A stretch of 64,000 nt of DNA from Sedimenticola selenatireducens (GTDB lineage Bacteria; Pseudomonadota; Gammaproteobacteria; Chromatiales; Chromatiaceae), in contig NZ_VMNH01000007.1 in NCBI RefSeq assembly GCF_007625115.1, positions 1 to 64,000 on the forward strand, read 5' to 3'. Below the pieces are notes generated by a model, which was not told where the DNA came from, did no database searches, and worked only from the letters and a program-made list of their open reading frames with translations. The translations under genes and the position numbers were made by a program. Positions 54,661-63,700 of this stretch are shown in pieces (the stretch's first letter is position 1; each line of letters starts with the position of its first letter).

Positions 54661-55664
54661 GATCTGTTGAATTGATACATCAGAGGATGTTGATCGTTAT
54701 TCTTGTAATTGTGATGGTCTGTCTGTTTGTTGTCTCGCTGTTTATCGGTTCAAATCCACTCCCGGTTATCCAGGCAGCCAGAGAGAGCCTGCTGGATACA
54801 CCGACAGTCATTGGGCTGATCTTTGGTGAAATTCGTTTACCCCGAGCACTCATTGCACTCTTCACAGGGGCAACGCTGGGCTTATGTGGTGCAGCCATGC
54901 AGGGGCTGCTACGCAACCCTCTGGCCAGTCCCGGCCTGATTGGCAGCTCCAGTGGTGCCGCATTGGGTGCGGTATCCATGCTCTATTTTGGTTTCGGTGT
55001 TGTCATGCCTCTCGCTGTTCCACTGGGTGGGGTGGCGGGCGCGCTACTGGCAACCTTTATGGTCTATCTGATGGCCGGTCGTGAGGGCGGGACATTGACC
55101 TTGATTCTAGCGGGTGTGGCAATCAATGCACTTGCCCTGGCACTGATTTCACTGTTACTCAATCTGGCGCCCAGTCCCTATGCAGTCAGGGAGATTGTCC
55201 TCTGGATGATGGGTTCCATCGCCAATCACAGCATGACAGATCTCTGGACACTGTTACCTGGCGTGTTACTGGGTTGGCTGATGTTGTTTGGCACTGGCCG
55301 TTCGCTGGATGCCTTGACGCTGGGGGCAGAGACCGCCAGCACCATGGGCATTTCACTGTCCAGATTGCGCTGGCGCATCTTTCTGGCCGTCGCGTTATCC
55401 GTAGGCTCGGCAGTGGCTATCACCGGCTCTATCGGCTTTATCGGGCTGGTGGTACCCCATCTGTTACGACCGCTGGTGGGTTTTCAGCCATCCCGCCTAT
55501 TACTCACCAGTGCCCTCGGTGGAGCATCACTGTTGCTGGCAGCTGATATCTCTACACGTCTGTTTCCGGCGGGTACAGATATCAAGGTGGGTGTGCTTAC
55601 CTCTCTCGTTGGAGCACCTTTCTTCCTCTATCTGATCATCAAGAGTCGGCGGTATCAGCTATGA
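54657..55664 (+). CDS. btuC: Cobalamin ABC transporter permease
   Basis: A 335-residue FecCD-type permease with about ten membrane segments. Signatures: RLPRALIALFTGATLGLCGA, MQGLLRNPLASPGLIGSSSG, GREGGTLTLILAGVAINALA, and GSIGFIGLVVPHLLRPLVG, the region contacting the ATPase. It overlaps both btuF and btuD by four bases, one operon with translational coupling. Confidence 0.94.
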   Translation: MRSVELIHQRMLIVILVIVMVCLFVVSLFIGSNPLPVIQAARESLLDTPTVIGLIFGEIRLPRALIALFTGATLGLCGAAMQGLLRNPLASPGLIGSSSGAALGAVSMLYFGFGVVMPLAVPLGGVAGALLATFMVYLMAGREGGTLTLILAGVAINALALALISLLLNLAPSPYAVREIVLWMMGSIANHSMTDLWTLLPGVLLGWLMLFGTGRSLDALTLGAETASTMGISLSRLRWRIFLAVALSVGSAVAITGSIGFIGLVVPHLLRPLVGFQPSRLLLTSALGGASLLLAADISTRLFPAGTDIKVGVLTSLVGAPFFLYLIIKSRRYQL

Positions 55665-56437
55665 ACAGATTACAGGGCTCACAGCTTGTTGTTTCACTGG
55701 GTGGCGCGGCTATTCTCAAAGGTGTTGACTTCAAGCTTAATGCGGGTGAAATGCTGGGGCTGGTCGGACCGAATGGTGCAGGCAAGACCACGCTGTTGCG
55801 AGTGCTTGCCGGTCTACAGAAGCCCGATGGGGGCAATCTGTTGTGGAACGCGGGTGATTATTTTTCGCTCACAGCAAGAGAGCGGGCCCGGCGTCTCTCC
55901 TATTTGGCACAGAGTGGAACAGCGCACTGGCCAATGAGTGTGGAGCGACTGGTGGCTTTGGGCCGCTTGCCACACCTCTCTGATTGGCAGAAACCTGGCG
56001 AGACCGATGAAGCACTGATCGAGCAAGTCATGGAAGAGACTGATCTGAGTGATTTCAATACGCGCCAGTTCAACACCCTCTCTGGTGGGGAACGATCCCG
56101 TGTATTGTTGGCGAGAGCGCTGGTCGCTGAGCCTGAGGTGTTGTTGGCTGACGAGCCAGTGGCCGCACTGGACTTGGCACATCAGATAGAGGTGATGTCA
56201 CTGCTACAGCGTTATTGTGAGCGCGGCGGATCTGCGGTGGTGGTGTTGCATGATCTACGTCTGGCCGCTCATTACTGTCATCGGATCATGCTGTTGGTCG
56301 ATGGTAAAACATTAGCGGAAGGATCACCTGAAGCGGTTCTGACTGAGCAGCACATGCGTACCGCCTTTGGTGTTCAGGTCAGCCCGGAGGTGGGTGCTAT
56401 TAGGGATACTTTAAAACTTCCCTGGGTCAGGGCATGA
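55661..56437 (+). CDS. btuD: Cobalamin ABC transporter ATPase
   Basis: A 258-residue ATPase. Walker A LVGPNGAGKTTLLRVLAG, signature LSGGERSRVLLARALVAEPE, Walker B VLLADEPVAALD, H-loop VVVLHDLRLAAHYC. BtuD length and order (btuC-btuD) are normal. Drives ATP-dependent transport of cobalamin through BtuC. Confidence 0.94.
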   Translation: MNRLQGSQLVVSLGGAAILKGVDFKLNAGEMLGLVGPNGAGKTTLLRVLAGLQKPDGGNLLWNAGDYFSLTARERARRLSYLAQSGTAHWPMSVERLVALGRLPHLSDWQKPGETDEALIEQVMEETDLSDFNTRQFNTLSGGERSRVLLARALVAEPEVLLADEPVAALDLAHQIEVMSLLQRYCERGGSAVVVLHDLRLAAHYCHRIMLLVDGKTLAEGSPEAVLTEQHMRTAFGVQVSPEVGAIRDTLKLPWVRA

Positions 56438-56468
56438 TGCTTTTTTATCACCCTAGCGCTAACATGCC

Positions 56469-57188
56469 ATGAATCTGTTACTCATTACTGAAAGCGACTT
56501 AGTGCAGCCTGACCGGGCGATCATCAGGGATAGTCGCTTGCGCCATATGCTCGAAGTCCATCGATCCAAGGTGGGTGATCAGGTGCGAGTAGGGCTGTTG
56601 AATGAGTTTATGGGCAGCGCAGTGATCTTGTCACTCAGTCAGTCAGAAGCAGAACTTCAATTGACATTGACCGAACAGCCGCCCGTACCGCTGCCGGTTA
56701 CATTGGTTCTGGCCCTGCCTCGACCGAAGATGCTGCGGCGCTGTCTCCGAATGGTGGCGGAGTTGGGTATAAAAAGGTTGATCCTGCTGAATAGCTTTCG
56801 CGTTGAGAAGAGTTATTGGCAGACACCCCTGCTCTCAGAAACACAAATTAATGAAGCCCTGATTGCGGGTCTTGAGCAGGTCAAAGATACGCGTTTGCCT
56901 CTGGTTACTCTGCACAAACGCTTTAAGCCCTTTGTGGAGGATGAATTGCCTAGCCTGTTAAAAGGGCAGCTTGGTCTGGTGGCCCACCCTTATTCGGTAA
57001 CGGATAGTCCTATTGTGTTGCCGATAGATCGACCGGCGGTGATCTGTATCGGTCCGGAAGGCGGTTTCATACCCTATGAAGTGGATAAACTGATGCAGGC
57101 GGGTTGCCTGCCCCTGGATCTCGGTGATCGCATCTACCGGGTTGAAACGGTATTGCCGTTACTGGCGGGGCGGCTTTACAGTAGCTAA
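56469..57188 (+). CDS. rsmE: 16S rRNA (uracil-1498-N3) methyltransferase
   Basis: A 239-residue RsmE of the SPOUT class. Seen: RLRHMLEVHRSKVGDQVRVG, LALPRPKMLRRCLRMVAELG, the SAM-knot VICIGPEGGFIPYEVDKLMQ and DRIYRVETVLPLLAG. Methylates N3 of U1498 of 16S rRNA. Starts 31 bases after btuD. Usual family length. The final YSS follows the RVETAxxxx motif (here RVETVLPL). Confidence 0.94.
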   Translation: MNLLLITESDLVQPDRAIIRDSRLRHMLEVHRSKVGDQVRVGLLNEFMGSAVILSLSQSEAELQLTLTEQPPVPLPVTLVLALPRPKMLRRCLRMVAELGIKRLILLNSFRVEKSYWQTPLLSETQINEALIAGLEQVKDTRLPLVTLHKRFKPFVEDELPSLLKGQLGLVAHPYSVTDSPIVLPIDRPAVICIGPEGGFIPYEVDKLMQAGCLPLDLGDRIYRVETVLPLLAGRLYSS

Positions 57189-57292
57189 GTGAAGAAGGGG
57201 TGTTACCGGTGTTCCTATTTTTTACCGATTCGAATGTGATAGAATACGCTTTCATTTGAAAGTAACTAACATGCTGAATTATATGTAAATAT

Positions 57293-57931
57293 ATGTACTT
57301 CGATTCCTATCTTTGGGCTTTTCTGATCGCCATAACCCTGCTCACGGTTTCACCGGGCGTGGATACGTTACTGGTTATTCGCAATACCGTCCGGGGAGGG
57401 TTCCGCGATGGTGTCCTGACGAGTTTTGCCATCTGTCTTGGATTGTTTGTCCATGCGGCCGTATCTGCAGGGGGTATCTCTCTTATCCTCATGCAGTCGG
57501 CATGGATGTTTACCCTGCTCAAAGTGGCGGGTGCCTGTTATCTGGTCTGGTTAGGGGCGAAGAGTCTTTATTCTGCCTATCGTGGCCAGAGTGGATTGAA
57601 ACTGGAGACAGGAAAAATAAAACATCGACACGTATCGGCATGGGTGTCACTGCGCGAGGGATTTCTGTCTAATGTGTTGAATCCAAAGACAGTGGTTTTT
57701 TACATGGCTTTTCTTCCACAGTTCATTCAGCCTACTGATCCTGCCCTGACCAAATCACTGTTTCTGGCGGGCATTCACTTTGTTATAGCCAATATCTGGC
57801 AACTGATGCTGGTGCTGATGGTACGCCGCGCCTATAACTGGCTGTCGCGTCCGCGAGTGGGGCGTGTGTTTGATAGCCTGACGGGTTCGATCATGGTCTT
57901 TTTTGGCTTGCGACTGGGTCTGGAATCTTAA
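57293..57931 (+). CDS. LysE/RhtB-family amino-acid exporter
   Basis: A 212-residue inner-membrane exporter with six hydrophobic segments. Start YFDSYLWAFLIAITLLTVSP, hallmark GVDTLLVIRNTVRGGFRDGV, then KVAGACYLVWLGAKSLYSAY and FLSNVLNPKTVVFYMAFLPQ. These proteins export basic or neutral amino acids. ATG 57293 follows ATGTAAATAT with no strong ribosome site. It may be connected to the Lrp-type regulator 350 bases downstream on the opposite strand. Confidence 0.9.
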   Translation: MYFDSYLWAFLIAITLLTVSPGVDTLLVIRNTVRGGFRDGVLTSFAICLGLFVHAAVSAGGISLILMQSAWMFTLLKVAGACYLVWLGAKSLYSAYRGQSGLKLETGKIKHRHVSAWVSLREGFLSNVLNPKTVVFYMAFLPQFIQPTDPALTKSLFLAGIHFVIANIWQLMLVLMVRRAYNWLSRPRVGRVFDSLTGSIMVFFGLRLGLES

Positions 57932-57932
57932 T

Positions 57933-58184
57933 CTACTCTTCTAACCACTCGATCAGATAATAGAGTCTAAAGCCCTCTGAAGAGACAGAAGGGCCGTACA
58001 CAAGTGCCGGGTAATACTGTTTCGCTTTATCGGCCTGTTCAATGGCCGCTTGTGGTGAGTCCATGATCTGCACACAGTTCTCTGCAAACCGGGCGCGTCG
58101 TTTTCCGGGGGCATAGATCACTACATAATGTTTTTCTACGACGGAACTTTCGGAGTCGGCTCCGTGGGTTCTTGGAAAATCCAT
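57933..58184 (-). CDS. Small hypothetical protein
   Basis: An 83-residue protein without signal peptide or membrane segment. Pattern EKHYVVIYAPGKRRARFAEN, then CVQIMDSPQAAIEQADKAKQ and PSVSSEGFRLYYLIEWLEE (in parts). No family recognised. The stop lies one base beyond the stop of the LysE gene on the other strand. The CDS is supported by reasonable composition and a compact alpha/beta-like layout, but the evidence is thin. It is downstream of the Lrp gene on the same strand (97-base gap). Confidence 0.55.
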   Translation of the reverse strand: MDFPRTHGADSESSVVEKHYVVIYAPGKRRARFAENCVQIMDSPQAAIEQADKAKQYYPALVYGPSVSSEGFRLYYLIEWLEE

Positions 58185-58281
58185 CCTGCTAAGCCTATAT
58201 TGTTTTACTGCACTACAGCCTATCGTGATTGAACCCTGTTTAACAATCAGTGCTGTTAATCCTGCAATAGACGGGGCACTC

Positions 58282-58704
58282 TTACTCTTTTGTTACAGAC
58301 TGCAATACAGGACAGGTCAGCAGCCGTTTCAGATCGGGGAGTTGTTCGAGTTGACGGCGGATCTGGTTCAGTCTCTCCATGGAATCGGTTTCAGCAAACA
58401 GTATCAGATCAATTTCCCCGCTGAGTGCGTGTCCCATTCGGATCTCAGGAATCGTTTGAAGTGTGGGCAGTAATTCATCAAGTTTGAAGGGAGACAGGCT
58501 CAGTTGAAAATAGGCTTGCACGGCCTTTTGCCCGGCTCCACCCAATCGGATGGTATAGCCCTGAATAATGCCGCGCTCTTCGAGTCGTTGTATCCGTTCC
58601 GCTACCGCACTACGGGAGAGGCCGATATCCCGGCCAATTGCAGACAGAGATTCACGCGAGTGGCTTTGTAATCGGCTGATGATCTGTTGGTCAAATTTAT
58701 CCAT
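58282..58704 (-). CDS. Lrp/AsnC-family transcriptional regulator
   Basis: A 140-residue regulator with an N-terminal HTH (DQQIISRLQSHSRESLSAIG, RDIGLSRSAVAERIQRLEER) and an RAM ligand domain (AVQAYFQLSLSPFKLDELLP and GEIDLILFAETDSMERLNQI). These bind amino acids. The frame is open from 58728; ATG 58704 (MDKFDQQI) fits the family. It is divergent from a diaminopimelate decarboxylase gene across 172 bases. Confidence 0.9.
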   Translation of the reverse strand: MDKFDQQIISRLQSHSRESLSAIGRDIGLSRSAVAERIQRLEERGIIQGYTIRLGGAGQKAVQAYFQLSLSPFKLDELLPTLQTIPEIRMGHALSGEIDLILFAETDSMERLNQIRRQLEQLPDLKRLLTCPVLQSVTKE

Positions 58705-58876
58705 ATCCTGAATAGTGCGGTTTTTCAATCATATCGTCCAGTATTCTCTGCACAGTTAAATTAACGGAAATTCTGTCTAAATAACGGGCTAAAACCAGCA
58801 TTTTTACAGCTGTATGGTCCAGTCGTTATCGCTAGCATCAATTCATCGAATCAAATTAGTCAGGATTAAAGAAGAG

Positions 58877-60127
58877 ATGAATAACACATTGCACTATACA
58901 AACCAGCAACTCCACATGGAGTCTGTTTCACTCGATAGCATTGCTGAACAGGTCAGCACGCCTTTCTACTGTTACTCCAGGGCAGTAATAGAGCAGCAGA
59001 TTTCGGCTTGTAAAAACGCCTTTAAAGTCCTTGATGCCACGCTTCACTATGCGGTCAAGGCGAACAGTAATCTTGCGGTATTAAGAATTATGGCGGGTGC
59101 CGGACTGGGTGCAGATGTGGTATCGGCAGGTGAGATGGAAAGGGCGTTGATGGCCGGGATAGCCGCCGAAAAAATTATCTTTTCGGGAGTAGGCAAACGT
59201 AAAGCAGAGATGTTGGCGGCCCTGGAGGCAGGTATTGCCCAGTTCAATCTGGAATCGATCTCTGAGCTAAAGGTCTTGATGGTACTTTGTGAGCAGCAGA
59301 AAAAAAGGGCCGGCGTCTCTGTGCGAATCAATCCAGACGTGGATGGCAAGACCCATCGGCACATCACGACCGGTGTTAAAGGGAGTAAGTTTGGCATACC
59401 GATGGAACAATTATCGCAGGCACTAGGCCTGATTGCTCAGAGTGATCATCTGACATTGCGTGGGCTGGCCGTTCATATCGGTTCCCAGATAGTCACTACT
59501 GAGCCTTACCGTGCAGTCTGTGAGCGTTTGCGTGATTGGATCATCGATTTACGGGGGCAGGGTCACGCCATTCAGCATCTCGATCTGGGAGGTGGTTTTG
59601 GGATTGATTACGGTGATGGTCAGGTCCTCTCTTTTGAGAATGTTGCCCAGGTCATGCGGCAGGCGTTGCAGGGCGTGAAGGATTTAAAAATTGCTATTGA
59701 GCCAGGGCGATCCCTGGTTGGAGATGCCGGAGTTCTGGTCAGCGAAGTCATCTATCGGAAGGAAGTCGAACCCGTACCTTTTCTGATCTTGGATGCAGGC
59801 ATGAACGACCTTATGCGTCCTGCGCTCTATCAGGCCTCGCACAGCCTGGTGCCACTGATTTCCATGGAGAGAGGACATGAAACAGTGAGTGTAGTGGGGC
59901 CCATCTGCGAGAGCAGTGACTCTTTTCATAAGGAGATCAGTTTGCCTAGAATTGAAGAAGGTGAACGTATTGCCCTGCTTCAAGCGGGCGCCTATGGGGC
60001 GGTTATGGCCTCTGGCTATAACAGTCGGGACATCATTCCAGAAGTGTTGGTGGATAGTGGTGAATATGCGCTGGTTAGACGGCGAATAAACCACCGAGAT
60101 CTCCTTGAACTTGAACAAGTTAGCTAA
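58877..60127 (+). CDS. lysA: Diaminopimelate decarboxylase-like protein
   Basis: A 416-residue PLP decarboxylase of the alanine-racemase-fold group. Seen: TPFYCYSRAVIEQQISACKN, the PLP Lys in LHYAVKANSNLAVLRIM, GLAVHIGSQIVTTEPY, LDLGGGFGIDYGDGQV, EPGRSLVGDAGVLVSEVIYR, DAGMNDLMRPALYQ (LysA signature), and GPICESSDSFHKE with the catalytic Cys. It converts meso-diaminopimelate to lysine. The frame starts at 58814, but ATG 58877 gives the usual start MNNTLHYTNQQLHMESVSL. AAGAAGAG precedes it. No dap or lptM genes are nearby. Confidence 0.9.
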   Translation: MNNTLHYTNQQLHMESVSLDSIAEQVSTPFYCYSRAVIEQQISACKNAFKVLDATLHYAVKANSNLAVLRIMAGAGLGADVVSAGEMERALMAGIAAEKIIFSGVGKRKAEMLAALEAGIAQFNLESISELKVLMVLCEQQKKRAGVSVRINPDVDGKTHRHITTGVKGSKFGIPMEQLSQALGLIAQSDHLTLRGLAVHIGSQIVTTEPYRAVCERLRDWIIDLRGQGHAIQHLDLGGGFGIDYGDGQVLSFENVAQVMRQALQGVKDLKIAIEPGRSLVGDAGVLVSEVIYRKEVEPVPFLILDAGMNDLMRPALYQASHSLVPLISMERGHETVSVVGPICESSDSFHKEISLPRIEEGERIALLQAGAYGAVMASGYNSRDIIPEVLVDSGEYALVRRRINHRDLLELEQVS

Positions 60128-60332
60128 ATTACACGGCTGATTTGATCTATATCAGATCGGAGGCTTTTTCACTAAAGTAATGTTCCCCAGGGTCGATAGC
60201 CTGATTAACTATGTTGAGACATGCGGAAACGGCGTGGATTTGTGAGCCTTAGGAAAGGCTTTGCATGATCTGATCGGCAATGTGCAAAACCGGTCAGAAA
60301 ACAAGGACATTTATTCGTCTGGGGAACATTTC

Positions 60333-62282
60333 ATGAGAGCATCAATTACCCATCTGATTCGTTGGTTTCTGTCCTTTTTGGGCATGCGCTCAATCAACAG
60401 TCAGTTTCTTTTCTCCTACGCATTGATTTTTTTCTGTGCACTCACGTCCGTGGTAACCATCTATCTGAGTATTGGCGCTGACTCCAATGCTATTAACGTG
60501 GCAGGACGGCAACGTATGTTAAGCCAGCGTTTGGCCAAAGAGGCAATGCTGGTCGGCCAACAGGCGGAAAGTCGAGCAGTGATGGATAAGACCATCACAT
60601 TGTTTGAATCGTCCCATCAGGCACTCATTAAGGGTGATCCTGAGCAGAAAATGGTAGCGGTGAATGATGATGCCATTATTGCCCAGTTGAAGCATGTTGA
60701 GTCGCTCTGGTCACCTTACAAGAATATCGTTATTCAATATGCTGAAAAGCCCGAAGCCTCCGCATTGACTGCTATCCAAAAACAGTCTGTGCAAGTACTG
60801 GTTGAGATGAATAAGGCGGTAGTCATGATGGCCAACAAGGCCAGCGAAGCGGTGGCATTTCAGCAGGCTATCGCGTTTATCATGACCATTGCCATTCTTA
60901 TATTGGTTGTTCTGGGTCGTATGTTCGGCATGACAGTTTTGATGTCTGAGATAGAGCGTCTGCGAAATCATTTGAGGGAAGTGAGTAAAGGCGATTTTTC
61001 TAAACCGATCAGCTATCTGGAAAAAGATAATGAAATAGGTCATGCCTATGCGGCCTATAACAATATGCTGCAGCAAGTGAGTGAGATGATCCAAGGCGTC
61101 TGTAATGTGGCTAATCAAGTCAGTAGCGCGACTGCTGAGGCCACACAAACACTCGATAGAACAGACCAAGGTGTCATTCAACAGCAACAGGAGATTACCC
61201 AGGTAGCGACGGCGATAAACGAGATAACAGTTACCGTACAAGATGTGGCTCGCAATACGGCCCATGCAGCCGATTCAGCCACTCAAGCCGATAATGAAGC
61301 CCGTACTGGCCAGACGATTGTGAATCATACTCGCACCGGAATACAGAATATGGCGCTGCAGATTGAAGAAGCAGCCTCGACGATCGGCATCCTTGAGAAT
61401 GATACCCAGCAAGTCGGACAAGTACTTGAAGTGATCACCAGTATCGCTGAACAGACCAACCTGTTGGCACTCAATGCAGCGATTGAGGCGGCTCGTGCGG
61501 GTGATCAGGGTAGGGGCTTTGCCGTTGTCGCAGATGAAGTGCGTACACTGGCAAAACGGACACAAGAATCAACGGGCAAGATTCGCGAGATTATTGAGCG
61601 GTTGCAGAATCAGGCCGCCGCCTCAGTGAAGGCCATTGGAAAAAGCCGCGAGATTGCCAACCAGAGTGTTGAACAGACAACGGAAGCGGGTGTTGCTCTG
61701 GAGAAGATTGTGGAGATGGTGACCACAATCCGTGATATGAGTACACAGATTGCGACCGCGGTGGAACAACAGAGTCAGGTTACGGCTGAAGTGGATCGAT
61801 CGATTGTCAGTATCGCTGATGTGGCGGATAGTACACGCAAGGCGGCACGACAGACCGTTAATTCCAATGCCCGTATCAGTGAAGAGATACAACAGCTCAA
61901 CCGGGTTATGTCCCAGTTTCATACGAAGTCCGGTGTTGACCTCTCTGTAGCCAAAGCTGCGCACCTGGCCTGGAAAGGACGCTTGCGTGCCTATCTGGAT
62001 GGCGAAGGTATGCTGACTGAACAAGAGGCGGTTTCGCATCATGATTGTGTCTTTGGTAAGTGGTATTACGCCGAAGGGATGAAAAGTTATGGCCATCTGC
62101 CCGTGATGAAGCAGATCGAACCGCCACACGCTGAATTGCACCAACTCATCAAAAAGATTATCCAGGCTAAAGAGGCTGGAAAAGATGCGGAGGCACAACA
62201 GCTCTTTACTCGGGTTGAACCACTTTCAGGGCAGATTGTTAGCTTGATTGATCGGCTGGAAGCAGAAATCAATAAAGCCTGA
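60333..62282 (+). CDS. Methyl-accepting chemotaxis protein with C-terminal CZB domain
   Basis: A 649-residue chemoreceptor. First membrane segment [20 protein letters not shown], a periplasmic PilJ-type helical domain with [20 protein letters not shown] (the nitrate/nitrite-sensor-like helix), second segment [24 protein letters not shown], and the signalling hairpin with [20 protein letters not shown] and [20 protein letters not shown]. The last about 110 residues form a chemoreceptor zinc-binding (CZB) domain: [26 protein letters not shown] and [10 protein letters not shown], with the 3His-1Cys zinc site. CZB receptors respond to zinc, HOCl or thiol redox. The frame opens at 60261; ATG 60333 follows GGGGAA. 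Confidence 0.9.
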   Translation: MRASITHLIRWFLSFLGMRSINSQFLFSYALIFFCALTSVVTIYLSIGADSNAINVAGRQRMLSQRLAKEAMLVGQQAESRAVMDKTITLFESSHQALIKGDPEQKMVAVNDDAIIAQLKHVESLWSPYKNIVIQYAEKPEASALTAIQKQSVQVLVEMNKAVVMMANKASEAVAFQQAIAFIMTIAILILVVLGRMFGMTVLMSEIERLRNHLREVSKGDFSKPISYLEKDNEIGHAYAAYNNMLQQVSEMIQGVCNVANQVSSATAEATQTLDRTDQGVIQQQQEITQVATAINEITVTVQDVARNTAHAADSATQADNEARTGQTIVNHTRTGIQNMALQIEEAASTIGILENDTQQVGQVLEVITSIAEQTNLLALNAAIEAARAGDQGRGFAVVADEVRTLAKRTQESTGKIREIIERLQNQAAASVKAIGKSREIANQSVEQTTEAGVALEKIVEMVTTIRDMSTQIATAVEQQSQVTAEVDRSIVSIADVADSTRKAARQTVNSNARISEEIQQLNRVMSQFHTKSGVDLSVAKAAHLAWKGRLRAYLDGEGMLTEQEAVSHHDCVFGKWYYAEGMKSYGHLPVMKQIEPPHAELHQLIKKIIQAKEAGKDAEAQQLFTRVEPLSGQIVSLIDRLEAEINKA

Positions 62283-62335
62283 GTAATGCATATTCACTTG
62301 CTTGTAATATGAGTGGGTGAATATTTTCAACCTAT

Positions 62336-63700
62336 CTAGCGGGCTGTTTTAAAGCGAAGCGATATGCTGAACTTTGTGGTTTTAGATGCAGGATTGACTG
62401 AAACCTGAGCGTTATGAATATCACCGATTCTTTGCACAATAGATAAACCCAGCCCACTTCCACTGGCGCTATTGTCACTGCCCCGTTTGAAGCGTTGAAA
62501 CATCTGTGCAACCGCTTCAGGTGGAATACCTTTACCGGTATCCCATACACTTAAAATCACTTCGCCGCTTGTGCTGGAACGGGTTAAGTCAATGCCGGCT
62601 TGGGCGGGTGGTGCTGTATAGCGCAGTGCATTTTCCAGGAGATTTCGCAAGGCAATCTCTATCATGGTGGGTTCGCACTCCACATAAATACTTCGTTGAT
62701 CAGTAGTAAAATTGAGTTTAATTCCGAGCTGTAGGGCCTCGGCCTTCATTGTTGATAATATGTTTTCTGACAGGCTTACTAAATCCACTCTGCCCATAAC
62801 CAGTGTTCCAGCATCCTCTCTATCCGCTCTGGCAAGGGTAAGCAATTGATTGACTAGATGGGTCGCACGATCAATTCCCTCAACAGCCTTTTTCATTGCA
62901 TTAGCTTTTTGTTGTGGGTCATCTGCCCTTAATGCAACCTGCAATTGTACCTTTAGACCGGCTAAAGGTGTTCTAAGCTCATGGGCTGCATCGGAAGTAA
63001 AGCGGCGTTCATTCTCTATGGCAAGATTTAATCGCTCCAGCAACTGATTAAGTGCAGTGATGAGAGGTGAAACTTCGCTGGGTGCATCTTCGATATTAAA
63101 AGGTCGGAGTGAATGGGAATCCATTGCACCGGCTTCATCGACCAGTTGTTTAAGTGGCTTGAGACTGCTGCTAATGCCCCACCAGATCAGCAGACCCATA
63201 ACAGGCAGTATCAAGATATTGACAGACAGTGTGTCTTTTATCAGGTAGGCGACCAACTCCTCCCGTGCTTCCAGTTTTTGCGCGGTATGAATTACGAGAT
63301 CAGTCTCTCTGTCCCTTAACGTGAATACCCGCCACTTGCTCCCGTTAAATGTATAATCGCTGAATCCGTCGGGCAGGGCAGTAAGAAACTCTGGTGCACC
63401 GCTTGACTGGATAGTAACTTTCCCAATACTGGCCCAGAATGCAATGTTCAACTCATAGGCGTGCATGCGGTCAGAATTCAATTCAATATCGCTAAGCAAC
63501 TCAAGTTCACCTTCCTTGACCTCCTGCTGCAACAGTCCAAACAGGATGCGTGCGTTTTGTGCAAGACTGGCATCGTAGATCTCTTCCAGTTCATGTGTAC
63601 TGTCTTTGCTAATCAGTACAAACACACCTAACCACGTCACACCAATCAATCCAATGAGGGTGATGAGCAAACGTTTACGGATTGAGATAGGGCTACTCAT
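62336..63700 (-). CDS. Sensor histidine kinase, QseC/TctE type
   Basis: A 454-residue kinase with two membrane segments (LITLIGLIGVTWLGVFVLIS and SVNILILPVMGLLIWWGISS), a short periplasmic sensor domain, HisKA with FTSDAAHELRTPLAGLKVQL containing the phospho-accepting His, and HATPase c with LRNLLENALRYTAPPAQAG, DTGKGIPPEAVAQMFQRF and GSGLGLSIVQRIGDIH. The frame extends to 63805, but ATG 63700 overlaps the response-regulator stop by eight bases (ATGAGTAG), typical coupling. It autophosphorylates and controls the adjacent OmpR-type regulator. Confidence 0.93.
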   Translation of the reverse strand: MSSPISIRKRLLITLIGLIGVTWLGVFVLISKDSTHELEEIYDASLAQNARILFGLLQQEVKEGELELLSDIELNSDRMHAYELNIAFWASIGKVTIQSSGAPEFLTALPDGFSDYTFNGSKWRVFTLRDRETDLVIHTAQKLEAREELVAYLIKDTLSVNILILPVMGLLIWWGISSSLKPLKQLVDEAGAMDSHSLRPFNIEDAPSEVSPLITALNQLLERLNLAIENERRFTSDAAHELRTPLAGLKVQLQVALRADDPQQKANAMKKAVEGIDRATHLVNQLLTLARADREDAGTLVMGRVDLVSLSENILSTMKAEALQLGIKLNFTTDQRSIYVECEPTMIEIALRNLLENALRYTAPPAQAGIDLTRSSTSGEVILSVWDTGKGIPPEAVAQMFQRFKRGSDNSASGSGLGLSIVQRIGDIHNAQVSVNPASKTTKFSISLRFKTAR

